A DNA stretch of 64,000 nt from Draconibacterium sediminis (GCF_000949475.1 NZ_JRHC01000001.1:1054001-1118000), one strand, 5' to 3'. Shown: positions 35,822 to 44,963, counted from the first letter of the stretch. The notes: generated by a model from the sequence alone, not told the origin. A program made the numbers and translations.

Positions 35822-37240
35822 TTAATCTTTGGGGGCGTAATCCGGATTAGAAACAGGAAACTTCGCATTTGTTGATTTTAGTTTCTCATCAAGAAGGGAT
35901 TTAAGTTCCTGTGTTTTCTCTGGAAATAGTGTTGACACGTTTTTCGTTTCGCCCGGGTCTTCGGCCAGGTTAAAAAGTTCAGTTTTATTGTTTTCGTAGT
36001 GAACAACCAGTTTCCATTCTCCTTTACGCAATGCCGATCCGGGTTTCCATGCACTGCCATGGTAGTGCGGGTAATGCCAGAATAATTCGTCGCGTGTCAA
36101 ATGTTTGTTCTCCGTTAATACCGGCAGCAGGTTTTCTCCATCGTTACCGTCGTGTTTTGTTCCTGCTATGTTCAGAATGGTCGTAAAATAGTCCATGCTG
36201 ATAACCGGGCTGTCTTCCGTTCTGCCCGGGTTGGTGAGTTCAGGGCCAGAGATAATCAGTGGTACACGTATACCTCCCTCGTAACACCACCCTTTTCCTG
36301 CACGAAGCGGACCATTATTTGTTGGAGCATTTTTTCCTCTCAGTGTAGAAAGCCCGCCATTGTCGCTGGTGAAAATTACCCAGGTATTTTTATCCAACCC
36401 CAGTTCTTCAAGTGTATTCAGAATCCGACCAACATTCTCGTCCATGGCTGCCACCATCGATGCATAAGCTGCATTTTCCTGTACTAAGTGGGTCCATCCG
36501 TCGCCCTCCGCTTTTATCGGAACCTCATTAAGGCCCAGTTGCTCACGTTTTGTTTGATAGTGGTTGATGTAATCTTTAGCTGCCTGAATTGGAGTATGAA
36601 CCGTGTAAAATGAGAGGTAAAGGAAAAATGGATTACGCTTGTTGTTTTTAATGAAGTTTATACTTTCACTGGTCAGCCGGTTCGTAAGGTATTCTCCTTC
36701 CGGGCCATCTTCCAGCTTTGGATTTTTATAAGGTGAATAATAGCCTCCCGGAGGGCTCCCTTTATCATGACCGCCAAAGTTGATGTCAAATCCCTGGTCT
36801 TCCGGAAAAAATCCTTCATCTCCTAAATGCCATTTTCCAACAAAACAGGTTTTATAGCCCGTCTCCTTTAGTTTTTCGGCAATGGTAATTTCTTCCAGAG
36901 CCAGTTCTGTACCATCCTGAGGACCGAGTAAAGGTTTCATCTTTGGATCCAGGCCCGGAATCCAGTCGGTAATATTTACCCGGTTGGGATGTTTGCCTGT
37001 AAGTATTGCCGCACGAGTAGGGCTGCAAACCGGATTTGCTGCGTAGGCATTGGTGAAGCGTACTCCATGTTCTGCGAGTTTATCGATATTGGGCGTGTCG
37101 TAAAAACTTTCAGGGTAATTACAGGTTACATCTGCCCAGCCAAGGTCATCAACCAAAATAAAAACAAAATTAGGATGGTTATTTCTTGCACAGGAGACGA
37201 GAAGCAAGGCAAAAAACGAAAGGATAATTAGTTTACGCAT
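35822..37240 (-). CDS. Sulfatase, formylglycine-dependent, lipoprotein
   Basis: 472-aa S1-type arylsulfatase-like enzyme. A lipoprotein signal ends at LVSC (Cys17). The metal-binding VDDLGW (D31, D32) is followed by the maturation motif CSPTR with Cys72, which must be converted to formylglycine, then TGKHPNR, KWHLG and TSDNGG with further metal ligands. All catalytic elements are there. It releases sulfate from a sulfated glycan; the position specificity is not evident. It converges with the GH29 fucosidase gene (58 bp between stops), compatible with cooperative degradation of a sulfated fucan. Confidence 0.93.
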   Translation of the reverse strand: MRKLIILSFFALLLVSCARNNHPNFVFILVDDLGWADVTCNYPESFYDTPNIDKLAEHGVRFTNAYAANPVCSPTRAAILTGKHPNRVNITDWIPGLDPKMKPLLGPQDGTELALEEITIAEKLKETGYKTCFVGKWHLGDEGFFPEDQGFDINFGGHDKGSPPGGYYSPYKNPKLEDGPEGEYLTNRLTSESINFIKNNKRNPFFLYLSFYTVHTPIQAAKDYINHYQTKREQLGLNEVPIKAEGDGWTHLVQENAAYASMVAAMDENVGRILNTLEELGLDKNTWVIFTSDNGGLSTLRGKNAPTNNGPLRAGKGWCYEGGIRVPLIISGPELTNPGRTEDSPVISMDYFTTILNIAGTKHDGNDGENLLPVLTENKHLTRDELFWHYPHYHGSAWKPGSALRKGEWKLVVHYENNKTELFNLAEDPGETKNVSTLFPEKTQELKSLLDEKLKSTNAKFPVSNPDYAPKD

Positions 37241-37263
37241 GGTTCTTTGTTTGGAATAAAGTT

Positions 37264-37301
37264 ATAAAAAAAGCGGGCTTTGCATTCAACAAAGTCCGCT
37301 T
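37264..37301 (-). terminator. Terminator of the M20 dipeptidase gene
   Basis: Twelve-pair stem AAGCGGACTTTG against CAAAGCCCGCTT on the minus strand (one G-U pair), followed by TTTTTTTAT. It starts 26 bp after the stop codon. Confidence 0.85.
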
Positions 37302-37326
37302 CTGCATTTATCTGCCTGCGTATAAT

Positions 37327-38697
37327 TTATTTACTCATTTCCGCAAAATATTTATAGAAGAGCGGAATGGTTTTTATGCCTTTGTAAAACTGTTCCAGCG
37401 GGTAGTTTTCGTTGGGTGAATGAATTGCATCCGATTCAAGGCCGAAGCCCATCAACACCGTTTTAATTCCAAGCACTTTCTCGAAAGTTGAGATAATCGG
37501 GATACTTCCACCTGAACGAACAGGCACCGGGCGATTGCCAAAAGTATCGGTGTAGGCTTTTTCGGCAGCCTGGTAGGCCGGAATATCAATCGGGCAAACA
37601 TAAGCGGGGCCACCGTGTAGGTAGGTAACCTCAACCTTTACTGATTTTGGGGCAATACTTTCAAAGTGGTCTTTAAAAAGTACGGCTATTTTTTCGTGAT
37701 CCTGGTCGGGCACCAAACGCGATGAGATTTTTGCAAAAGCTTTTGATGGCAATACGGTTTTTGCACCTTCTCCGGTGTAACCACCCCAAATGCCGCATAC
37801 ATCAAACGACGGACGAATGCCGGTGTGCTCACTCGTTGAAAAACCTTTTTCTCCTTTCAGCTCATCAACACCAAGTGCTTTTTTATACTTTTCCTCGTTA
37901 AACGGAGCTTTGCCCAGCAAGGCACGTTCTTCGGCCGATACTTCCTGTACGGTGTCGTAAAAACCGGGGATGGTAACCTTCCCATCTGCGTCAACCATCT
38001 GGTCGATCATCGAACAAAGTACATTGATCGGGTTGGCAACTGCGCCGCCAAAAATACCCGAGTGCAGGTCGCGGTTTGGGCCGGTAACTTCTACCTGCCA
38101 GTACGACAGTCCGCGCAATCCGGTGGTAATTGATGGAATATCGGCTCCCAGCATCGAAGTGTCGGAAACCAAAATGATATCGGCTTTTAGCATTTCCTTG
38201 TTCTGCTCGCACCATTTTCCCAGGTTAGGCGATCCTATTTCCTCTTCGCCTTCAATCATAAATTTTACGTTGCAGGGAAGGGTATTGGTTTTTACCATCA
38301 GCTCGAAAGCTTTGGCGTGCATCATTCCCTGACCTTTGTCATCGTCGGCACCGCGGGCATATATTTTTCCGTCGCGCACCTGTGGCTCAAACGGTGGTGT
38401 GTCCCATAAATCGATGGGATCAACCGGCATCACATCCATATGACCGTAAACCAATACGGTTGGCAGTGCCGGATCGATAATCTTTTCGCCATAAGTAACC
38501 GGGTTACCGGCGGTTTCAAAAACTTCGGCTTTATCGGCACCGGCTTCCAAAAGTGTTTTCTTCCAGTACCCGGCGGCTTTATACATATCCGGTTTGTGGG
38601 CAGCAATCGAACTGATCGACGGAATGCGTATCAATCCAAATAATTCCTCCAAAAACCGGTCTTTGTTTTCCTCTACATACTTGTTTATGTACTCCAT
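37327..38697 (-). CDS. M20-family dipeptidase
   Basis: 456-aa zinc peptidase of the M20 family, cytoplasmic (no signal). Metal and catalytic motifs are clear: VYGHMDVMPVDP (His ligand and catalytic Asp), ARGADDDKGQGM (bridging Asp), IEGEEEIGSPN (general base Glu and metal Glu), VSDTSMLG and a C-terminal SPNENYPLEQF containing the last His just before (IHSPNE). The size is typical for the carnosinase/CNDP-like subgroup that cleaves dipeptides. Single gene with its own terminator. Confidence 0.9.
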   Translation of the reverse strand: MEYINKYVEENKDRFLEELFGLIRIPSISSIAAHKPDMYKAAGYWKKTLLEAGADKAEVFETAGNPVTYGEKIIDPALPTVLVYGHMDVMPVDPIDLWDTPPFEPQVRDGKIYARGADDDKGQGMMHAKAFELMVKTNTLPCNVKFMIEGEEEIGSPNLGKWCEQNKEMLKADIILVSDTSMLGADIPSITTGLRGLSYWQVEVTGPNRDLHSGIFGGAVANPINVLCSMIDQMVDADGKVTIPGFYDTVQEVSAEERALLGKAPFNEEKYKKALGVDELKGEKGFSTSEHTGIRPSFDVCGIWGGYTGEGAKTVLPSKAFAKISSRLVPDQDHEKIAVLFKDHFESIAPKSVKVEVTYLHGGPAYVCPIDIPAYQAAEKAYTDTFGNRPVPVRSGGSIPIISTFEKVLGIKTVLMGFGLESDAIHSPNENYPLEQFYKGIKTIPLFYKYFAEMSK

Positions 38698-38786
38698 AAC
38701 ATTTACTTGAATTTCCCTTAATAATTGAGCTTGAAAAATAGTGTTTTACGCAGGATTAAAAAAGAGGTTTTGTCATGAACCGGCAC

Positions 38787-38815
38787 AAAAAAAGGGCGAT
38801 CAAACGATCGCCCTT
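38787..38815 (-). terminator. Terminator of the OmpA/TPR lipoprotein gene
   Basis: Perfect 10-bp stem AAGGGCGATC/GATCGCCCTT with a four-base loop and a following T-run on the minus strand. It stands just beyond the 108-bp repeat that follows the stop codon. Confidence 0.85.
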
Positions 38816-38839
38816 CCAATAAGTTTATCACAACTTAAT

Positions 38840-38947
38840 TATACCGATGTGAAATCAAATTGAGTCTTTAAATTTTCAATCGGCATTAACCATTGTAATT
38901 TCAGTGTTTCGCTAATGGCTCACACTGAAAAACAATTGGTATTAGTC
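38840..38947 (-). repeat. 108-bp stop-codon-linked repeat, copy 1
   Basis: About 85-90 % identical by eye to 45026-45131. On the minus strand it starts with the last Asp codon and stop codon (GACTAA) of the OmpA/TPR gene, goes on with TACCAATT, and contains a hairpin with arms TTCAGTGT and ACACTGAA. It ends with ATCGGTATA. The outer ends are related as an imperfect inverted repeat (ATACCAAT versus ATACCGAT). Confidence 0.75.
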
Positions 38948-40702
38948 AACAATAGCTTTAAATTTAGCATTGTCGAAATATTTTGCGAATTCCATATCTG
39001 TTTTGGCCACTTCTTTCAAACCGGCATTCATGTCAACAGCAGCTTTCAGGCTTTCGAACAATAACGATTCTTTAGCAGTGCGTGCACCAATTACAGCTTT
39101 GAAATATTCAGTCATATAACAACCTTCAATTGTACAAGCCTCAAGATCTTTAACCGCACCGTTGTTGTTACCGGCCAGTAATTTTGCCAATCCCGAGTTT
39201 ACATCGGCAAAACGGTTGAAATACTGAACCGCTCTGTCGTATTCGGCTTTTTTAACGCTAACAATTCCCATGTTGTAGTTAACAGCGTCGCCGGCACCTG
39301 CAGCAGCACCAAATAAAGCTTCAGCAGCGTCAACATCGCCTTCGGTTAAAGTAACCGCACCAACGTTGTTTTTAACGATAGGCTCGTTGTTAGCCAGTTT
39401 CTCAGCTTTTTCGAATAATGGTTTTGCATCGGCATATTTGTATTGCTGAACCATTACATAACCTGCGTTGTTTGGTCCTCTCCAGTCGTTCGGATAAACT
39501 TCCATAAACGTATTGTAAACCGAAAGTTGTTCGTTAAGATCTTCGAACAAAGTAGCAGCGTAAAGTAACTCTGCCGGATTTAATGAAGAAGGATCAGCTG
39601 TGGCAGCTGCTTTTAATTCTTCGTCGGTTTTACCAATCATATCAACGCTGGTAGTCATTTTTGCACGACGCAACTGAGGAAGAATTTCGTCAGCAACTTC
39701 ATTAAAAGTCTCACTAAGGTTACGGATTTCACGCTCGCGAACTTCTGGGTCGTTGTACATCGAAAGTACACGCAGGATCAGTTCTTTGTCTTTAATGTTC
39801 GATTGCTCCAACAAGGTTTTAAAACCGTCCCAGTCTTCAGGAGTGTATTTTGTTTTCAATTTAACATCAATACCGGCTTCTTTTAATTTTTTAGCCAAAA
39901 ATGCCGAAGATGTTTCTTTACGTTTTGCAGCAAGATCAAGGTTCAGATCGATTGTACCGTCAGGTGATGCATAAGCTGAAACCTCAACATCTTTCAGATC
40001 GATTCTTTCGTCTTCGTTTGCTTTTTTAGTGTAGTCTTCCAGCGCTGTTACTTCACTTTTTGAAGTTTCGTCTCTGCGAATGTTTGAGCGATTGATAAGG
40101 TATTTGATGTCTGCAGTCATTTCGTCTGGAACGATACGCTGGAAAGCATCGATGTTCGGGTCGTATTTCCCGCTGTTGTTGGCTTCGCGCTCAACACCTA
40201 AAATCGCTTTAGGGATCATGATCACTTTTTCGCTGGTAGCAATAATACCATCGGCAACTTTTATTGGTTCGAAATCAACCGATTTTGCACCTTGCGTAGC
40301 TTTGATGTTTACGTAAAGCTCTGATTTAGCCATGGCTTTATCGTAGGCAACAGCATTTTTGTAATTTACACTACCACCGTTGTAGCTAATTACTTTGTTG
40401 TTGGCTTCAACGCTTTCGCCCTGTACCGAAACAGGATCATACGCAGTTTCGCCACCATCGTATTTTAGCACGGGTGTAGCAGTTAATGTAACTTTTTTGT
40501 TGAAGTATTTGGCGGGGAAACGTGTGTCGATTGCAACGGCAACTTCACTGGCATGTGCCTCAAGTACCTCAGGGGTAACTTTGAAGTTGATTTGATCGGC
40601 ATTTTTCTTCATTTTGTTTAGTCCGGAACATCCGGCGAACAATACCGCAATACCAATGAAAAGGGGGATAGGTTTAAAGTTGATTCTTCTCATAACAGAC
40701 AT
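38942..40702 (-). CDS. OmpA-like and TPR-containing outer-membrane lipoprotein
   Basis: 586-aa lipoprotein (signal ends LFAGC, Cys25; an ATG nine bases downstream is an equally good start). The first 200 residues look like repeated beta domains. A region near 240-290, VEVSAYASPDGTIDLNLDLAAKRKE in sequence order, resembles the OmpA peptidoglycan-binding fold. From about 370 to the end there are TPR-like helices (for example YAATLFEDLNEQLSVYNTF and AGYVMVQQYKYADAKPLFEKA). A role in linking the outer membrane to peptidoglycan or scaffolding an envelope machine is likely but not specific. It has a recognisable promoter, the 108-bp repeat and its own terminator. Confidence 0.75.
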   Translation of the reverse strand: MSVMRRINFKPIPLFIGIAVLFAGCSGLNKMKKNADQINFKVTPEVLEAHASEVAVAIDTRFPAKYFNKKVTLTATPVLKYDGGETAYDPVSVQGESVEANNKVISYNGGSVNYKNAVAYDKAMAKSELYVNIKATQGAKSVDFEPIKVADGIIATSEKVIMIPKAILGVEREANNSGKYDPNIDAFQRIVPDEMTADIKYLINRSNIRRDETSKSEVTALEDYTKKANEDERIDLKDVEVSAYASPDGTIDLNLDLAAKRKETSSAFLAKKLKEAGIDVKLKTKYTPEDWDGFKTLLEQSNIKDKELILRVLSMYNDPEVREREIRNLSETFNEVADEILPQLRRAKMTTSVDMIGKTDEELKAAATADPSSLNPAELLYAATLFEDLNEQLSVYNTFMEVYPNDWRGPNNAGYVMVQQYKYADAKPLFEKAEKLANNEPIVKNNVGAVTLTEGDVDAAEALFGAAAGAGDAVNYNMGIVSVKKAEYDRAVQYFNRFADVNSGLAKLLAGNNNGAVKDLEACTIEGCYMTEYFKAVIGARTAKESLLFESLKAAVDMNAGLKEVAKTDMEFAKYFDNAKFKAIVD

Positions 40703-40738
40703 TATTTATACTATAATTAAAATTCACATTCGAGCAGA

Positions 40739-40746
40739 CAAAAGTA
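40739..40746 (-). promoter_or_regulatory. Probable -7 element of the OmpA/TPR gene
   Basis: TACTTTTG on the minus strand matches TAnnTTTG. It lies 36 bp upstream of the ATG at 40702. No TTTG is at the usual -33 distance. Confidence 0.45.
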
Positions 40747-40787
40747 AAAAGCTTTTCAATATTTAAAAGCTGTAGCCCATGTTTTTA

Positions 40788-41417
40788 TCACAATATCAGA
40801 CGGTTTATTCCTAATTTATATTCACTATTAAAAATGGCGGATTTTAACTGCTGATAATGGTCGGGATTTTGTACAAAATCAATGCCGTTAATGTCGATAA
40901 TAAGGATAGGGAAGGTGGAAATTTGTTTAAAAAAGTTAAAGTATCCGTCACCGATTTTCTCCAGATAAACAGGATCCATATTTTGTTCATAATCGCGCCC
41001 GCGCATTTTTATATTTTTCATCAGTCGGTCGACATCCGAATGGAGGTAAACATACAAATCGGGTTTGGGCATCGATTCGAAAATAATGTTGAAGATTTGC
41101 CGGAACAGATGGTATTCATCTCTCTTAAGCGTGGTTTCGGCAAAAATTGCTGTTTTGGCAAAATAGTAGTCGGCCACCATAAACGGGTGAAAAAGATCGA
41201 GGTTGAGCACTTCGTTTTTGATTTGCGTATAGCGGTCGGCCAGAAACGAAAGTTCCAGCGGAAATGAATAACGTTCTTTGTCCTGGTAAAACTTGGGTAA
41301 AAAGGGATTGTCGGCAAATTGTTCCAACACCAGTTTGGCGTTGTAATCTTTGGCAATCATTCGCGAAAGTGTTGATTTGCCAGCCCCGATATTTCCCTCA
41401 ATAACCAGAAATTGCAT
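40788..41417 (-). CDS. Deoxynucleoside kinase
   Basis: 209-aa nucleotide-salvage kinase of the dNK/dGK-dAK family that phosphorylates deoxynucleosides using ATP. The P-loop GNIGAGKST occupies residues 8-16. The family's Glu-Gln segment LVLEQFADNPFL, LSFLADRYTQI, the KRDEYHLFRQIF region and the lid RGRDYEQNMD are all present. The product is cytoplasmic. It is a single gene whose predicted leader starts with a strong hairpin. Confidence 0.9.
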   Translation of the reverse strand: MQFLVIEGNIGAGKSTLSRMIAKDYNAKLVLEQFADNPFLPKFYQDKERYSFPLELSFLADRYTQIKNEVLNLDLFHPFMVADYYFAKTAIFAETTLKRDEYHLFRQIFNIIFESMPKPDLYVYLHSDVDRLMKNIKMRGRDYEQNMDPVYLEKIGDGYFNFFKQISTFPILIIDINGIDFVQNPDHYQQLKSAIFNSEYKLGINRLIL

Positions 41418-41433
41418 TGTTCTTCAACATAAA

Positions 41434-41474
41434 AATTCCCGGTAACAAATCGTGCTACCGGGAATTCAAAAGTA
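41434..41474 (-). promoter_or_regulatory. Promoter -7 element and 5' hairpin of the deoxynucleoside kinase mRNA
   Basis: On the minus strand TACTTTTG (41474-41467) is followed at once by a perfect 11-bp stem (AATTCCCGGTA paired with TACCGGGAATT, 11-nt loop, 41466-41434). Transcription would begin within the first arm, so the 5' end of the mRNA may fold and be stabilised or attenuated. The remaining leader to the ATG is only 16 bp. Confidence 0.45.
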
Positions 41475-41551
41475 GTATTTCTTGATTGAAAATTCCTGTA
41501 CTTGGTAGTTTATTTTTGATATGAAACAGGCTTTGAGGAATGAGTTATAAC

Positions 41552-41695
41552 TAACCCCGTCTTTTAAGGCGGGGACTAAAATAGGTTAGAGAAAAAGGAA
41601 CAAAAGGGAATTTTGTAATTTTTAATTTACAAAATTCCCTTTTATTCCTGCGATCAGGCTGAATCTGTTAGTCCCCACCCTAAAGGATGGGGTTA
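41552..41695. repeat. Palindromic intergenic element (REP- or MITE-like)
   Basis: Outer arms 41552-41579 and 41668-41695 are about 28 bp inverted repeats (TAACCCC...GGGGACTAA) with four mismatches by eye, and each arm can itself fold (CCCCGTCTTTTAAGGCGGGG). In the centre is a perfect 17-bp stem with an 8-nt loop (41602-41643). It lies between the S9 peptidase stop and the kinase leader and may act as the terminator of the former. The shape is that of a small mobile palindromic element. Confidence 0.6.
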
Positions 41696-41725
41696 TTCAT
41701 ATTCGTCACCCGGAGACTTCGAATT

Positions 41726-43849
41726 TTATTCAGTCAGCGACTTAATGCCCATATTCCACAATGTGAAGCCATAAATATCGGCATACTGCTCAATGGTTTT
41801 GCTTACCGGTGTTCCTGCTCCGTGCCCGGCATCCGTTTCAATGCGGATAAGAACCGGGTTGTCACCAGCTTGTTTTGCCTGTAATTCGGCAGCAAATTTA
41901 AAGCTGTGCGCCGGAACTACACGGTCGTCGTGGTCGCCTGTGGTTAGCAGCGTTGCCGGATATTCAACACCCGCTTTTACATTGTGCACCGGAGAATATC
42001 CTTTCAGGTATTCAAACATTTCTTTGCTGTCTTCGGCTGTACCGTAATCGTAGGCCCAACCTGCACCTGCGGTAAAGGTGTGGTAACGTAACATATCCAG
42101 CACGCCAACTGCCGGAAGTGCCACTTTCATTAAATCGGGGCGTTGTGTCATTACGGCGCCAACCAATAATCCTCCGTTCGATCCACCGCGGATAGCCAGG
42201 TAATTACTCGATGTATAATTCTCGGCAATCAGGTATTCGGCAGCGGCAATAAAATCGTCGAAAACATTTTGCTTTTGCATTTTTGTTCCGGCATCGTGCC
42301 ACTTTTTACCGTACTCGCCACCGCCACGCAAATTGGCAACAGCATACACACCACCTTGCTCGAGCCAAACAGCATTGGTAACCGAAAAACTTGGCGTAAG
42401 GCTAACGTTAAAACCACCGTAACCGTAAAGGATCGTTGGATTTTTGCCATTCAATTCAGTGCCCTTTTTATAGGTAATGATCATCGGGATTTTAGTACCG
42501 TCTTTTGATGTATAGAAAACCTGTTTGCTTTCAAAATCGTTCGGATTAAAATCGATAGCCGGTTTGCGGTACAGTTCCGATTCGCCGGTCTCAAAATCGT
42601 ATTGATAGATGCTTCCCGGCGTAATGTAGTTGGTGAAAGTGTAATACATTTCGGTAGCCTTTTTCTTCGCCCCAAAACCACTAACCGAACCCACGCCCGG
42701 CAGTTCCACTTCGCGAATCATATTGCCATCGTAGTCGTACTGAAATACTTTTGATACGGCATCGATCATGTATTCGGCAAAGAAATAACCACATCCGGTT
42801 GACGGGCTAAGTACGTTTTCGGTTTCAGGAATAAAATCCACCCAGTTTTCAGAAGTTGGGTTGCTTACATCGGTAGTAACCACTCGTTGGTTGGGCGCAT
42901 TTAAATTCGTAACCAGGTAAAGTTTGGTGCCCACATTATCGATTACGTAAGTGTCGCTTTCGTCGGTTCCGATTACAGTTATTAATTTGCTGTTTGGTTG
43001 GGTAAGGTCTTTAATAAACAGTTTATTGCCGGAAGTGGAAACGCTGGCTGTAATTACCAGGTAACGATTATCGTCGGTTACGCCACCGCCAACATAACGG
43101 TGTTTTTCTTCGGGTGTTCCTCCAAATACCAGCTCGTCTTCGTTTTGAGTTGTGCCCAGTTTGTGGTAGTACAATTTATGCTGATCGGTTTTTGCCGATA
43201 ATTCGCTGCCTTCCGGTTTGTCGTAGCTCGAGTAGAAAAAACCTTCGTCGCCTTTCCACGAAATACCGCTGAACTTTACGTCAACAAGTGTGTCGCCCAT
43301 TTGCTCTTTCGTGTCGGTATTTATAATAATTACTTTGCGCCAGTCGCTGCCACCTTCCGAAATTGAATAGGCGGCAATTTTACCGTTTTCCGAAAAACTC
43401 AAGGCATCCAACGATGTTGTTCCGTCTTCAGCAAAAGTATTCGGATCGAGAAAAACTTCGGCAGTAGATGCATCTTCTCCGGTTTTAAAACGGTAAACCA
43501 CATATTGGTTTTGTAGTCCGTCGTTTTTGTAGAAATAGGTCCAGTCGCCCTCTTTAAACGGCGCACCCACTTTTTCGTAGTTCCATATCGACGACAGTCT
43601 TTCTTTTAACTCTTCGCGGTACGGAATCTGGTTCAGGTAGCTGTAAGTTACTTTGTTTTCTGCCTTTACCCATTCGGCAGTTTCTTCCGAGTGGTCGTCT
43701 TCAAGCCAACGATACGGGTCGGCCACTTCAACACCAAAGTAGGTGTCTTTTACGTCTCCTTTTTTTGTCACAGGATAATCCAATTTTTGTTGTTCATTAC
43801 AGGCAAACAGAACAAGTGCTGCCAGTACAAATAAAACAGTGTTCTTCAT
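41726..43849 (-). CDS. Prolyl oligopeptidase-family serine peptidase (S9A), lipoprotein
   Basis: 707-aa peptidase that cuts short peptides after proline. A lipoprotein signal ends at LFAC (about Cys17). Residues 25-420 form the seven-bladed propeller (start [28 protein letters not shown]). The alpha/beta-hydrolase domain carries the Ser in RGGSNGGLL (about 558), the Asp in GDHDDRVVP (about 640) and the His in DAGHGAG (about 676). All three catalytic residues and the typical length agree. Cell location is periplasm or outer membrane. Single gene. Confidence 0.95.
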   Translation of the reverse strand: MKNTVLFVLAALVLFACNEQQKLDYPVTKKGDVKDTYFGVEVADPYRWLEDDHSEETAEWVKAENKVTYSYLNQIPYREELKERLSSIWNYEKVGAPFKEGDWTYFYKNDGLQNQYVVYRFKTGEDASTAEVFLDPNTFAEDGTTSLDALSFSENGKIAAYSISEGGSDWRKVIIINTDTKEQMGDTLVDVKFSGISWKGDEGFFYSSYDKPEGSELSAKTDQHKLYYHKLGTTQNEDELVFGGTPEEKHRYVGGGVTDDNRYLVITASVSTSGNKLFIKDLTQPNSKLITVIGTDESDTYVIDNVGTKLYLVTNLNAPNQRVVTTDVSNPTSENWVDFIPETENVLSPSTGCGYFFAEYMIDAVSKVFQYDYDGNMIREVELPGVGSVSGFGAKKKATEMYYTFTNYITPGSIYQYDFETGESELYRKPAIDFNPNDFESKQVFYTSKDGTKIPMIITYKKGTELNGKNPTILYGYGGFNVSLTPSFSVTNAVWLEQGGVYAVANLRGGGEYGKKWHDAGTKMQKQNVFDDFIAAAEYLIAENYTSSNYLAIRGGSNGGLLVGAVMTQRPDLMKVALPAVGVLDMLRYHTFTAGAGWAYDYGTAEDSKEMFEYLKGYSPVHNVKAGVEYPATLLTTGDHDDRVVPAHSFKFAAELQAKQAGDNPVLIRIETDAGHGAGTPVSKTIEQYADIYGFTLWNMGIKSLTE

Positions 43850-44048
43850 CTCATTTCAATTTAAAACATTTAAAGGTATTCGATGGAACTCGCTTACAAA
43901 TTTTTCTCCCTGTATGGAGCTATTTATATGCTCGTTTCATTGTGCAGTTATTTTTCGCTAAATAAATATTTCTTGATTACAATTTCCTTGATATCAGTCA
44001 TGAGTGTGTGGGGAAAGTAACAGCAGATCACCATTTTCGAGACTAAGC

Positions 44049-44531
44049 CTACATTAGCCGCTTCTCTTTTCTCAGCTTTTTGTCTTTTAAATGCCCCCAA
44101 ATGTAGGTTGGTAACAGCCCGATGGAAAAACCAATAAGGAACAGTTCGAGTTTTATATCGGCATTTAGTTGCATTAGCAGGTAGCCCAAAACGGAGCCGC
44201 CAATAATTCCAAAAAATGAAATGAGGTAGGTAAAATAGTAGGGCGCGTAAAAACCGTGCTCCTTTTGCATGTGTTTTGAGAGGCGGGTGATCAGCCGGTC
44301 GTACTCGCGGCGTGGTTTGCCAACGTGATTTACGGCCTGGGCAATGTTGTTTACCGCTTCTGTAATATTAATTTGTTCTTTTTTGCATTCCGGACAGGAA
44401 TTCGAAAATTCATCAACTCTTGAGATATTACGTTTAAACTCGTCGATACGGAAAAAGCGCAGGTCTTTATCGTTGCCGCCTTGTAATTGTTCGTCAATTT
44501 TATTGTGAAGTTGTTCTGACCAGTTGCCCAT
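44049..44531 (-). CDS. Hypothetical protein with CxxC and two membrane helices
   Basis: 160 aa. A hydrophilic N-terminal half includes CPECKKEQ (CxxC near residues 45-48), followed by YYFTYLISFFGIIGGSVLGYLL and LELFLIGFSIGLLPTYIWG, two probable transmembrane helices, and a basic C-terminus. I do not recognise a family. The CxxC alone is not enough to call a redox or zinc function. It is preceded (on its strand) by a gene-free region full of tandem repeats. Confidence 0.65.
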   Translation of the reverse strand: MGNWSEQLHNKIDEQLQGGNDKDLRFFRIDEFKRNISRVDEFSNSCPECKKEQINITEAVNNIAQAVNHVGKPRREYDRLITRLSKHMQKEHGFYAPYYFTYLISFFGIIGGSVLGYLLMQLNADIKLELFLIGFSIGLLPTYIWGHLKDKKLRKEKRLM

Positions 44532-44596
44532 GTTTCTATAATTTTAGTGGCGAAGTTAAGAAAAGGAAGTTAAAGTTCCGCGTGGGAGCAAGTTCT

Positions 44597-44660
44597 CAGT
44601 CTCAGTATTCAGTCTCAGTATTCAGTCACAGTCTATTAGTCCCTCAATCCTTCAGTTCCT
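44597..44660. repeat. 13-bp tandem repeat
   Basis: CAGTCTCAGTATT occurs twice without change and continues in decaying copies (CAGTCACAGTCTA, TTAGTCCCTCAAT). It directly precedes the 21-bp array. Confidence 0.6.
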
Positions 44661-44701
44661 CAGTCCCTCCGTCTTCCAGTACCATTGATTCCAGTTGCAG
44701 T

Positions 44702-44953
44702 GCTCATCTTACAGGAGATGAAGGCTATCTGCTGTCTGTGAATGGTTTTCTGCTGTCAGCGAAGGATTATCTTTCATCAGATAATGATGATCTGGTAAAA
44801 GATGACGGCTATCTTATGAAAGATACAGTTGATCTTATGGAAGATACGGTTGCTCTTATTGCAGATGAAGACTATCTTATTTCAGCGCATTAGCCGCTGG
44901 CGGGAGCGAACGATTATCGGGTGTCAGCGATATGTCATCTTTTAGTAGTGAAC
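44702..44953. repeat. 21-bp degenerate periodic array B (about 12 units)
   Basis: Twelve consecutive 21-nt units with no slippage from 44702 to 44953. Units share G-n-Y-n-ATCT near the start (for example GATTATCTT, GGCTATCTT, GTTGATCTT) and AGATGA or AGCGA towards the end, while the rest varies. Because 21 is divisible by three, one frame reads as repeated heptapeptides of the type xYLxxxx until a TAG in unit 10. The array lies between the pnp terminator and the 5' end of a leftward gene. Confidence 0.7.
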
Positions 44954-44963
44954 TGTTAATAAC

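Noticed and set aside
44582-44893. 103-codon open frame on the plus strand with heptapeptide periodicity
   Set aside because: It is made of the 13-bp and 21-bp DNA repeats. The 21-nt period continues past its stop codon, its first third is Ser-rich repeat translation, and it opposes the neighbouring genes, so I list it as a repeat and not a protein.
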